A stretch of 64,000 nt of DNA from assembly GCF_036884655.1 (NCBI RefSeq), contig NC_088355.1, forward strand, positions 17,281,501 to 17,345,500, in the 5' to 3' direction. The notes under the pieces were generated by a model that saw nothing but the letters and a program-made list of their open reading frames with translations, was not told where the DNA came from and did no database searches. The position numbers and the translations under genes were made by a program. Origin of the DNA: Musa acuminata AAA Group. Taxonomy: Eukaryota; Streptophyta; Magnoliopsida; Zingiberales; Musaceae. This document shows, piece by piece, positions 1 to 10,000 of this stretch. How positions within the stretch are numbered: the stretch's first letter is position 1; every line of letters begins with the position of its first letter.

Positions 1-403
1 TGCTATCTTGCAACATCAAGCAAAAGTGCTATCTTGCCTATCTCAAGAAGCAAAACTTGCAACTTGCACATTGCAAAAGGAAGCAAAAATAGCTAACTTG
101 CATATTCTAAAATTTTGTAAAATTTTTGCTAGCTTACATGATGATAAAACTGGAGATTTATGATGTAATGTATTGAACTTGTATCTCAAACAAATGAAAG
201 TTACACTTCTCCTTTTTGTTGATGACAAAGGGGGAGAAGTATGATCATGTTATGCATGATGACGTGTTGCAAATATTCATGATGAAATTTGCAATGACTT
301 GAATTCAGCTTGAATTCAAGGTTCTATCAATATGGCATATTGATAGGGGGAGTTAAGGTTAACTCCGTCATCAATTGGTTATCATCATCAAAAAGGGGGA
401 GAT

Positions 404-813
404 TGTTGAATCTCAGATTTTGATGATGAAACCAATTGATAAGTGTTTATTATTTGATCTGTGTTTTGAGTGATGCAGGATGCTTCAATCAGGATGAGAC
501 AATCAAAGCAGGAAGAATCATGTTGGGCCGGTGGAACATGTCAGAAGATTGGATGTCGAGCCGGAGGATTGGTCAACGTATCGACAGAAGGCTTCGGGCC
601 ATGGATTCGAGCATCGGGCCAAGAAAAGCGGATATTGCGCCAAAGATATGAGAGTTACGGAGTCAACTGGTTGATTGGGCAATAGGACGCAAGAGAGGAC
701 GATGCGCCGAAGAATCGGACGAAGCATCGACGGACCAATGACATGCTGGACAACATGATTCAAGCTTAGTAATAATTGTCTAGATCAAAGTGTGTTTTTA
801 CATGTGCAGGATT
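404..813 (+). repeat. Outer SIRE-type 3' LTR, left part
   Basis: It begins TGTTGAATC directly after the polypurine tract and ends in GGATT at 809-813, one copy of the target duplication of the inserted LTR. The stretch matches the reverse-oriented LTR at 40420 downward, including 'ggcttcgggccatgg' and 'taataattgtctagatc'. This supports it being the true start of an LTR rather than random sequence. Confidence 0.7.
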
Positions 814-1330
814 TGTTGAATCTCGGATTTTGATGATGAAGTCAATTGTCATTTGTTATCTAATCTATGTGTTGAGATAAGTGTGCAGGATTAACTACGA
901 TGAGAGTAAGACAAGCAGTAGGAGTTGCGCCGGAGTCAAGATCATGATCACGTTGGGAGTTCGAGAGTTCGACGGAAGTTCGGACGGTCGTCGGAGGTTC
1001 AGAGAGAACAGATCCGAGAAGTCCAGAAGCTTGCCAAGCGAAGCTCGTCGGAACTCGCCAAGTGGATCGTCGCAAAGTCCAAGAGTATGCCGGATGTCCG
1101 CAGAAGGATCACCGAGGGTCATCGGTTGATCGACGGAAGTTGGCCGGAAACTCGCCGGAAGAAGCGATTGACGCATCGGAGCAAAGCTGCAGAAGTTGTC
1201 TTAGAGTTAATCGTAGTTAGCATGATGATTAAGCATGAAAATGGGAGGTGATCCCATTAGCTTAATCTTGGGGCAATTGGGCCCCTGAAAAGATTCAAAG
1301 TGGGTCGAATGGAGTGAACCATTCGGACCC

Positions 1331-1910
1331 TGATTGCACCAGGAGGTGCAACCGCCCCAGCCAGGAGGTGCAACCGCCTGGGCTGTGGGGTTGAGAGGTG
1401 CAACCGCCCCAGCCAGGAGGTGCAACCGCCTGGGCTGTGGGGTTGAGAGGTGCAACCGCCCCAGCCAGGAGGTGCAACCGCCTGGGCTGCGAGGCTGGGA
1501 GGTGCAACCGCCCCAGCCAAGAGGTTGCACCGCCAGAGCTCAAGTTCCGAGCTCTGCCAGGCGATGCAACCACCGAGCTCAGTCTTCGAGCTCTAGCAGA
1601 GAGGTGCATCAGCCTGAGCTCAGTCTCGAGCTCTGCCAGGTGATGCATTCACCAAGCTCAGTCTTCGAGCTTTGGCAGAGAGGTGGATCAGCCTGAGCTC
1701 AGCTTGGAGCTCTGCCAGGTGATGCAACCACCGAGCTCAGTTTCGAGCTCTGCCAGGTGATGCATTCACCAAGCTCAGTCTTCGAGCTCTGCCAGGTGAT
1801 GCAACCATCGAGCTCAGTCTTCGAGCTCTGGCAGAGAGAAGCAATCGGCAGAGCTCAGTCTTCGAGCTCTGCCAGGCGGTGCCACCTCTCCAGTCGAGAG
1901 GTGCAACCGC
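1331..1910 (+). repeat. GC-rich tandem repeats inside the solo LTR
   Basis: About 1331-1530 repeats 'aggaggtgcaaccgcc' with 'tgggctgtggggttgag' in units of roughly 55 bp. About 1530-1900 repeats 'gagctcagtcttcgagctc' with 'tgccaggtgatgcaacc'. The block lies upstream of the LTR TATA box. It produces overlapping open frames on both strands, which is a composition effect and not evidence of genes. Confidence 0.75.
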
Positions 1911-1980
1911 CTGATCCCAGAATTCTGGGATTTGATCGATTTGATCGTTTTGAGCTCGAATTTTGAATTGGTTTGGGGCC

Positions 1981-1988
1981 TATAAATA
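1981..1988 (+). promoter_or_regulatory. LTR TATA box (solo LTR)
   Basis: TATAAATA in the context 'ggggcctataaatacccc', well upstream of the LTR 3' end. Equivalent boxes occur in the outer LTR at 3781 and 4022. Role inferred from motif and position. Confidence 0.55.
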
Positions 1989-2703
1989 CCCCACCCATTC
2001 AGCACTGAAAAGATACAGACCCATACCGAAATTGTGATCTTTTCTGTGATTCTAAAGAGCTCAAAAGTGTTGTAAAGCCTTTAAGTCTCCTCCTTCTGTT
2101 CTTCAAGTTTTCAATTGTAAAGTGAGGAGAGAAAGGTCTGTAAAGGTTGTCTCCTAAGCCTGCCAAAAGGAGAGAAATTGTAAGAGGGAAGTTTGGCCTT
2201 CGCCCATTGAAGGAAGGCACCTAGTTGACGTCGGCAACCTCATCGGTGGAGGAAGCCAAAAGTGGAGTAGGTCAAGGCTGACCGAACCACTCTAAATCTC
2301 TGGTTTGCGTTTATTTTCGAGCACTTTATCATTACTGCAAACCTCCCTCATCACTACTGCTCTCTGCGCTTTCACGAACAAGATCTAAGTGCTGTTCTTC
2401 CAAATCTGCATTCAGACGTAAACTCGTATTTTCATACATTACAGTTTACGTTTACGTTTGATTCTGCAGAACTGTTTTCCGTGCTTTTACGAACGAGCTT
2501 CCTTGCAGTTTACGCTTACATTTTAATCCTATTAATAACTGCAATCTGTCCTCTACGATTTTACGAACGAGTTTCAACATTTAGACGTAAAACTGCATTC
2601 AGACGTAAATCGGCTTTCTTCGCTCAATCATCAGATTTCAGTTCACGTTTACGTCTTAGTTTCAACTGCATACTGCCTTCTGCGAGTATACAAACGAGTT
2701 TCA

Positions 2704-2990
2704 AAGTTTAGACGTAAATCTGCGTCTAACTGCGTTTAGACGTAAATCTACGTTTAGACGTAAAACTGCGTTTAGACGTAAAACTACGTTTAGACGTAAA
2801 TCTGCGTTTAGACGTAAAACTACGTTTAGACGTAAAACTGCGTTTAGACGTAAATCTGCGTTTAGATGTAAATCTGCATTTAGACGTAAATCTGAGTTTA
2901 GACGCAAAACTGCGCTTAGACGCAAAACTGCGCTTAAACGCAATCTGCGCTTAGACGAAAACTGCACTTAGATACAAACTGAGAATTTGC
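2704..2990 (+). repeat. 18-bp tandem array (tttagacgtaaa-type)
   Basis: About 15 units of the form 'gtttagacgtaaatctgc' and 'gtttagacgtaaaactgc', with one short unit near the start and decay towards the right end. The period is a multiple of three, so the minus strand stays open as a repeating hexapeptide. That frame has no other coding support. Confidence 0.9.
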
Positions 2991-3780
2991 TTTTGCATCA
3001 TAATAGTTTTTGAACAAACGCAGCTTTTGGTTTTTAAATCGTTATAAGATTTCCGCTGCACTAATTCACCCCCCCCTCTTAGTGCTCTTGATCCTAACAG
3101 GATTAACTATGATAGCAAGGCATAAAGCAAAATAAAGTCCCAGAGTCAAGAACATAATTTCATTGGGAGTTCGAAAGTTCGTCGAAAGTCTAGATGTTTG
3201 TCGGAAGTTATGCCGGAACCAACCGAGAAGTCTAGGAGCTTGCCAAAGAAGCTTGTCGGAACTCACCAAGAAGATCGTCGTGAAGTCCAGGAGCTTGTCG
3301 GAAGTCCGCCAGAACATTGCCGAGAGATCGTCAGAAGTTCACCGGAAGATCGTTAGAAGCTTGCCGGAAGAAACTAGACTTACGGACTTGTTTAGCTTAG
3401 GAAATATCTTAGAATTCGTAGTTAGCACATAATTGGGATTGGAATTGGGCCAACCCAATTAGGGGCCCATGTAAGAACTATGTTGGGCCCAATGAAAAGG
3501 ACCAAACAGTGACACAAGAAGTGGCACCGTCATGGCACAATCTTCGAGATTATGTCAAGCGGTGGTACCACCAGTCTGGGCAGTGGTATTGCCCCTAGCA
3601 TGGTGCCAGGCGGTGGTACCGCCCAATGGCCCAGTGTCGGGTGGTGGTACCACTAGACTAGGCGGTGGTACCGCCCGGTGCAGTGTCAGTGTCATACTGA
3701 TACTAGCGGTGGTACCGCACGAACTCAGGAAACCTGAGATGAGATATTTTTAGGCTCTAAGTTTGAATTAACTTGTGACC

Positions 3781-3788
3781 TATAAATA
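3781..3788 (+). promoter_or_regulatory. LTR TATA box, copy 1
   Basis: TATAAATA at the start of the first of two tandem copies of the LTR core region. Confidence 0.5.
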
Positions 3789-4021
3789 CCTCTCTTATCC
3801 CTGGTTAATATACATAATACTTCATAGTAAAAATAAAAAGAAACGCTACTGCAATCTTATGTTGACTCCTCTCAAAAGTTCTAAGTGCTAGAATAGTTTG
3901 AGAGAGGAGTGAGTGGGGAATGTAAGGGTTATCTACTAAACCCGGTAAAAGGAGAATCGAGTTATAAAAGGTGGTTGGTCTTCACCTATTGAAGAAAGAC
4001 CGATAGTGGATATCGGTGGCC

Positions 4022-4029
4022 TATAAATA
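4022..4029 (+). promoter_or_regulatory. LTR TATA box, copy 2
   Basis: TATAAATA at the start of the second tandem copy, 241 bp downstream of the first and followed by the same 'ctggttaa' context. Confidence 0.5.
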
Positions 4030-4534
4030 CCCCTCTCATCCCTGGTTAACACACACAAGCACAGAGAATTTAAAAAGGGAAAAATGATGTAGAAATCTCT
4101 TGTGAGAATCCTTCTCTAGTCTAAGTGTTAGAATTCTGTTTAGAGAGGAGTGTGTGTGCTTGTAAGGGTTGTCTCCTAAACCCGGTAAAAAGAGAAGAGG
4201 AGTGTAAGAAGGAGGTTGATCTTCGCCTATTAAAGGAAGATCGACAGTGGATGCCGGTGGCCTCGACGGAAGAGGAATCGACGGAGTGGATGTAGGTCAC
4301 AACGGCCGAACCACTATAAAATTGGTGTGTTCTCTGGTTTGCATTTCTATTGTTGTCATTTACTTTACTGCAAACTATTTTACTTGCTTACTACCTTCAA
4401 TACATTTACGAACATGTATTTTAAGTTAAGTTTCTGAAATCGATTTTTATCGTACGAAAGAATTTTTTGAAACCAACGTATTTTATCGCTACGCTAGTTC
4501 ACCCCCCCTCTTAGTACTGACTCTTTTCCTAACA

Positions 4535-5607
4535 TATTAAACATTAATCAGCAAAAGAAATAACTCATATGATAATCATGATAATATATAAATCATGGTT
4601 TCATGTGAAAGATAAACATTATTTCATAATTTCAAATATATACATGTGAATAACTAAATGAATATTCAAGAACAATAATTGGATTTTATTTACCACATGT
4701 TAAAATATAATTAATAAGTCATATGATAAAACTATAAAAGTAAACCATAATTTATAGTTTTTTAATTAAAATTAAATCTAATCAAATAATCAAAATATAA
4801 TCATGATTAAATTCAATCATAATTATAATAAATCATATTTATTAATTTTATAATTGATAATATAAATTAGAAATTCTCAATTTCATAAGGGTAAAACTAT
4901 AAATATTTGATAGGATATAAACTGGAATTATGAGATTTGTAAAGGGTATAACTATAAAAAAAATAAAAGATATTAATAAAATATAAAAGGGCAAAGTTAT
5001 AATTTGACTAAAGGGCAACCCTGGGGCAAAACTATAATTTTTGCCAAAACCTTACTACTTGCGTCGCCGCTGCTTGTGCGTGTGGCGTTGCCACAGCCAG
5101 CTACCTCTGCCCGCGTGCGGCCACTATGGCGGTTCCTGCCCGCGCATGACCGCTACCGTCGCGGGGCTGCCTTTGCCCACACGCGGCCACTACGACGGTT
5201 CTTACCCATGCATGTGGTTGTTGCTTGTGTGCCTGCCATCGCCTACGCACGACTAGTCGCGGTTACTGCCAGCACGCGACCACCGCTTGGGCACGACCTA
5301 CCCATGCACGATCACCGTCGATGTTGTATGCCTTCGTGCGGTCGTCGCATGGACGCGAGCTATGCTCGCGTGCGGCCGTCGCATGTGCACGGTGATGCCC
5401 ACATACGTGTGCCGCCTATTGCGCTGCGACGCGCATGCTGCCCAGTGCAGCCTCTGCCGCTAGCAGATTCGCTAGCTATATGTAGCAAGGTCGTCGACGA
5501 CCATTGCTGCTCCACGATCATTAGAAAATATGGATCATTCATGCATCGTAAATAAAAATAACAGATTTAATATATTTGATCTCAAGAAAATAGGCTCTCT
5601 TACCAAT
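4535..5607 (-). mobile_element. Probable internal region of a non-autonomous LTR element (AT-rich plus GC-rich tract)
   Basis: 4535-5030 is AT-rich, with repeated phrases such as 'agggcaaaactataattt'. 5040-5480 switches abruptly to GC-rich sequence with degenerate repeats around 'tgcggccactacg' and 'cacgcatg'. The segment runs up to the primer-site-like sequence next to the reverse LTR at 5608, so it would be the non-coding interior of that element. A 183-codon open frame in the GC-rich part has no recognisable domain and looks compositional. The left boundary is uncertain. Confidence 0.4.
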
Positions 5608-6143
5608 TGTTAGCATAAAATATATAATCATGCTATCTGTAATACGAAAAAACTCTTATGCCAGGATTGAAATCAAATAAAATTAGATCTAACAATATTA
5701 CGATGCCTACCTTTGTTGTTGTTCATAAGAATAAACATTATCTGATCTACAAGCGCACCATCGTTGGATCTGAGATATCAATCTGCAAAGAGAACTAGAC
5801 ATTTCATTTCCTCTCTTCCTATCTTTTCATAGGACCACTTAGATTGATGGATTAGGGAGATTGAGAGAAAAATTTTAATCTCTCAATTGAGATGAGATGT
5901 GTCTTATTTAACCCCTAGATATCCTGTTTATTTATAGGCGAGAGTAGAGGGTCTAGGATAAATTATTAGGAGAGCTCCTCCCATCGAAGGACATCCCCTA
6001 AGTAATTCTATTATAACATAAACTTATTTTCTAGTGATCAATAACCATAATTAGAATCTAATCATATCGATAATATATCTTATCTAATTAAATAGATCAT
6101 ATGATCTAATAAACTATTCGGGACAATGATAAACACTCCCACA
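5608..6143 (-). repeat. Reverse-oriented LTR (536 bp) with tRNA-Met-like primer site
   Basis: Read on the minus strand it begins TGTGGGAGTG at 6143 and ends GCTAACA at 5608. Beyond the end lies 'ttggtaagagagc' (about 5592-5604), close to the plant PBS TGGTATCAGAGC with two mismatches. No partner LTR is seen on the left, where the region meets the SIRE LTR. Confidence 0.5.
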
Positions 6144-6660
6144 TCGAAGAACTACATCACCGACTACAGTAGCCCTGAAGAGTTGTGCGAATACCCACCT
6201 CTGCGCATTCATCAATCTGCTACAAACGAACAGCTATGGAAACCCTAAAATCTGGTCTTTATGTTTGTGATATATGTAGACCTCAAACCACATTTTAGCA
6301 ACAACAGCATTTCCAAGTTCATGAATGCAGAAAGATCTTTATCAGCTAGACAAGACTAATTGGCACCCATTCGAATTTTTCTTATTTTCTTTCGCAGTCA
6401 ACCTATTTGAATTTTGAATTTTTTTTATCTTTTAGTCATCAAAATTCATGCATAACAAAACAACATTTCATAATTATATCTTTCATATTTTTTAGATATA
6501 TGTTTTATAAAAATATTTTTTTATCTCTTTTTATATCGACCAGCGCGACCGAGAAACCAGTCAACCGAGATTTGACCGGATCAATAGTAATTCCTAGATA
6601 TTACTAAACCACAAATATATGTAGTTTTGTAGGTATATAAATCTTATTACAACGGAACCT
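6144..6660. other. Intergenic, nothing recognised
   Basis: AT-rich sequence between the reverse LTR and the ADF upstream region. No gene, RNA or clear repeat is seen. Confidence 0.5.
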
Positions 6661-7073
6661 CAAATGATCGATGACCCCCACCCATACTCTAAACATTAAT
6701 CGTCAGTCACAGTGGAGCCCAAGGAGTCATACCGGGGGCCGTGCCCAAAACGTAAGCTCCGAGAGGAGTCCGCGGGCCACAGCATCGGTTTACCGTCGGC
6801 CCACCATCCGACGGTCGAGAATAATCAGTACCTTAACATGTTCGCTTTCGGTGTTGCATCAGGTGGGGTCTCGATCTGTATACGAAGAAAAAGAAGCGAT
6901 CTTTCGCACCCGTCACTGTCGGTAAAAACACGAATCTTCCTTGCTCCCCCCTTTCGGTGTACCGTCTGCTTCCTCTCCGTTCTTTTTCTGTCCACCTCCT
7001 CAGTTTCTCTTCTGTAATCCCTACAAAGGGAAGAGAAAGGAGTCGCATGTGAGCCGATCCCTCGTCTGTCCAA
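6661..7073 (+). promoter_or_regulatory. ADF upstream region and pyrimidine-rich 5' leader
   Basis: Composition shifts from AT-rich to GC-richer at about 6660. From about 6940 to 7020 the + strand is strongly pyrimidine-rich ('ccttgctccccccttt' and 'ttcttttctgtccacc' types of sequence), as in 5' leaders of highly expressed plant genes. No convincing TATA box is visible, so the transcription start is not placed. Confidence 0.4.
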
Positions 7074-10000
7074 ATGGCCTTTCTCCGATCCTACGTGAGT
7101 TCTTCTTCTCTTCATTTTCTGTTCTCGATCAAGATTTTCTCTTTGCTTTTGTATTTTATTGGCAGATTGAGGAGATCGGATTTTTTTATCTCTTGTAATT
7201 TCATTTTGAGGCCCGATCGATGTGCAGTCTTCGATTTTTTTCGGAATTTTCTATTTTTCTTGTTCAATTTTGGGGTTTTCAGGGAATTTGGATTTGATCG
7301 GTTCAGTTTGTGGCGCTTTTTGATGTTGATGTCTTTCTATTTAGATTTCAGTTGACTGCTCCGTCGATCGAGTGAGTTGTTGGTCGATCGGGTTTACTAT
7401 TTGTGGTGTGTTGAAGGCAACGAAATTATGTTTCCGTCTACACTGTTTTAGGCGTTTTGGTTGTTCATGGAATTTCTTTTTTTTATATGCGTTAGGGGTT
7501 TATGTTCATATCAACTCTGAATTGAGATTCAGATGTGTAGTCATTTATGTGAAAATATCGATTTTGATGCCCAAGTCTGTGGTCTGCGTTTTGTTGTTTT
7601 CGTTTTCTTGCTGTTCCAAGCTTTGGAATCGTTGAAAAGTAGTGTGAAGACCATCACTGGACGGTATAGCTGCATCATCAGGGATTCATTCTCCTACAAC
7701 TAAGACTTCAGAATGCTTGTGTTAATTGTTCATAATTTTTCCTGAGCATATTTACCTGGCATTGACGTTGGAGCGATGTATATATCGTACAGCAGCTGTG
7801 TAGTTTGCACCTTGTAATCTTGGATATTATGATCTTGTACATATCACTTGATGTAGAAGGAGATGTGGTCACTGGTTCTTCTCTTATTGTGTCGTTGAAT
7901 GTTGTAAGTTCTAGTCGAGGCCCAAGCACTAGAGGACTTTAGAACCTAGGCTCGAAACTGAAGGCTAATGCCTTAACAAAGCTATTCATGCTTCATGATA
8001 CTTGTTTGAATGATAATTTTCTAGATGAAAGAGATTAACAATCAAGATGCACTCTTGCCCAAAAATATCCAAATTGTGTCAATCCTTTGTTCTTTGAGGA
8101 CCATAAATATTCTTCCTTTTCTTTCATATTACCTCTTCCTCCATTTTAGTGATGCTCTCTTTATCTTCCTATGCTTTTCTCCTTCAATATCAAATTATTT
8201 CTTGAGCCACAAGGCTTTTAACTTTTTCTTTAAATTGACCATCTTTCTTTTCAATTTGATAATCCTTTCGTTCTGTAGGAGTTCATTTATCAATGCTTTT
8301 ATTTCTCTCTGAGTTCAGTAGAGCCTTAGTTCATTTAACCAATTCCTTGACCAACAAACTCTTGCAACCTTCTACTGAGGAATTTTCTTGTTTTACAGCT
8401 TACTTTTGATGTTTCAGCCTCATGAATCTTCTTTTCTTGTTATGTAGGTTGGCACCCTTAGGTACAATTTTCTTCTATGAGGTGCATTTTTTTATTTTAA
8501 AACTAAAGCTTGAAAATACGCATTATTTGCACCACATTATTCAGATGCACAATTAGTTTCTTTATGCTTTTTTGCCTCCTAAACAATGTGGTTTATCACC
8601 TCTGGTTACCCATCTGTTTTAGCATTAAATTAATGCCATCTTGTTGAAGCGATGATTCATCACTTAAATGGAACTTATCTCATCTGGCTTATCCTATATC
8701 ATCACGACAAAGCTTTAAAATCGATCAACTGCATAGTAATTCATTGTAGCACCATAAATCTTGGGCAATTCAACTATATATATGTCAACCTTAACACATT
8801 TTGCATTTTCCTTTATTTTTTAGCTGACTCTGATTTTAAAGTTATTTTTTATTATTTTGAAGCTGTTGAATTAGATGGTTTTTTTATTAGTCTAAGGTCC
8901 CTAATAATCGTTTTCCACTTTATCTTGACTGCAGATGTGTATGAAACTTATAGAGTATAGGCTTCTTCTTAAGCCTTGTCTCAGATTTTTTATTTTTTTA
9001 ATCAAATAAAGTTATTATTTCATGTCTTTCTTCTTTATGTGTATTACTGTTACATCTACATTTTAAATCAAAAGTGCATTTGTAAAACTACCAATACAGT
9101 ATGGGCAGTGTTGGCTTTGGTCCATGATGGTCATAAAACTGTTAAGCTCTTCAGCAGGCAATTATGCACATTAAAAAATTCATAAAATTAAAAACACTTC
9201 TAAGACAAGATATGGTCTTAGCTTTGATAGATCTGTTTTGTAACTGTTTGTTGTGGTTGCTTCATGGATTACTAGTGTCATAAGAAGTCACTTCTGTGTT
9301 CATATGTTTATAAAACATGTACCCTGCTGGACCAGCTTGATAACCCACTCTCTCATCTGGCTGCCATGAGCCAGGGCCTTGTAATGCTTCTTCTAAAAAC
9401 AGTGTATTCAGATATATTGATTTTCTTGCCTGTCAATGTAAAGGACCATCATCTCTTGTTTGGGTGATTCACTATTTTCTTTATTGCTGAATGAATTGTG
9501 TTTTTAAAATTTATATTTTCTTTAATAATTCATTGAATTTTAAATGTCGCAATCCTAAGAACAATCATTAATGACGTCTGAATTTTATCTTCAAATGTTT
9601 TCAGTCGAATGCATCCTCTGGAATGGGTGTTGCTGAGGATTGCAGAGACACCTTCGTAGAGCTTCAAAGGAAGAAGACCCATCGATATGTGATATTCAAA
9701 ATTGATGAGAAACGAAAGCAGGTTATTGTGGAGAAGACTGGAGATGCAACTGAAAGCTATGATGATTTCATGGCATCTCTGCCTGAGAATGATTGTCGTT
9801 ATGCTGTCTATGATTTTGACTTTGTCACTGAAGAGAATTGTCAAAAAAGCAAGATCTTTTTCATTGCCTGGTGAGACTTTTGATGCTAGAATTTTCTCCT
9901 CTTAGTGGCTATTCTGGTGTTAATATTAGTGAGATTTGGTTAGGTAATATACTGATACAAGTGGTATATATCAGTATATCAGTATGCCTACCGTACCATG

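Larger units (their letters stand above)
814..3099 (+). repeat. Solo SIRE-type LTR (2286 bp) nested in the outer LTR, TSD GGATT
   Basis: It starts TGTTGAATC at 814 and ends CCTAACA at 3099. GGATT lies immediately before (809-813) and immediately after (3100-3104), a perfect 5-bp target duplication. No coding sequence, PBS or PPT lies between the ends, so this is a solo LTR left by LTR-LTR recombination. Inside are a GC-rich repeat block (about 1331-1910), a TATAAATA box at 1981-1988 and an 18-bp tandem array (about 2704-2990). Confidence 0.8.
1..4534 (+). mobile_element. SIRE/Maximus-type Ty1/copia element, 3' end (internal tail, PPT, interrupted 3' LTR)
   Basis: Bases 1-390 are a non-coding 3' internal tail rich in short repeats around 'gctaacttgca'. 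A polypurine tract (aaaagggggagat, 391-403) abuts an LTR that opens TGTTGAATC at 404. The LTR is broken at 813 by another LTR (814-3099), resumes at 3105 and ends CCTAACA at 4534. A run of C followed by 'tcttagt' just before the end is shared with the inner LTR and with the reverse copy at 39180-40420. Long LTRs and a long non-coding 3' tail are typical of SIRE/Maximus copia elements. The coding part lies left of the window. The family assignment rests on architecture and terminal motifs only. Confidence 0.7.
3105..4534 (+). repeat. Outer SIRE-type 3' LTR, right part, with duplicated core promoter
   Basis: Continuation of the LTR interrupted at 813. It contains several GGTGGTACC(A/G)CC motifs at about 3561-3720, then a direct duplication of about 240 bp (3779-4018 and 4020-4260). 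Each copy carries CTATAAATAC, 'cccggtaaaa' and a '...cctatt.aa.gaa' segment. The end 'ttagtactgactc...cctaaca' at 4534 matches the LTR terminus. Confidence 0.65.

Noticed and set aside
1207..1648. Several overlapping open frames on both strands
   Set aside because: They come from the GC-rich tandem block in the LTR. Frames on both strands are open together, as expected from repeats.
2701..2967. 88-codon open frame on the minus strand with repeating RLNADL/RLNVVL units
   Set aside because: It is the translation of the 18-bp tandem array; the period of 18 keeps any frame open. It has no start context or homologous domain.
5004..5555. 183-codon open frame in GC-rich sequence
   Set aside because: Arg/Pro/Ala/Cys-rich with no domain, no splice context, and embedded in a probable LTR element. 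The length is explained by high GC and few stops.
6825..7115. Minus-strand open frames over the ADF leader
   Set aside because: They are antisense to the pyrimidine-rich 5' leader and first exon. The composition gives Arg/Lys/Glu-rich nonsense.
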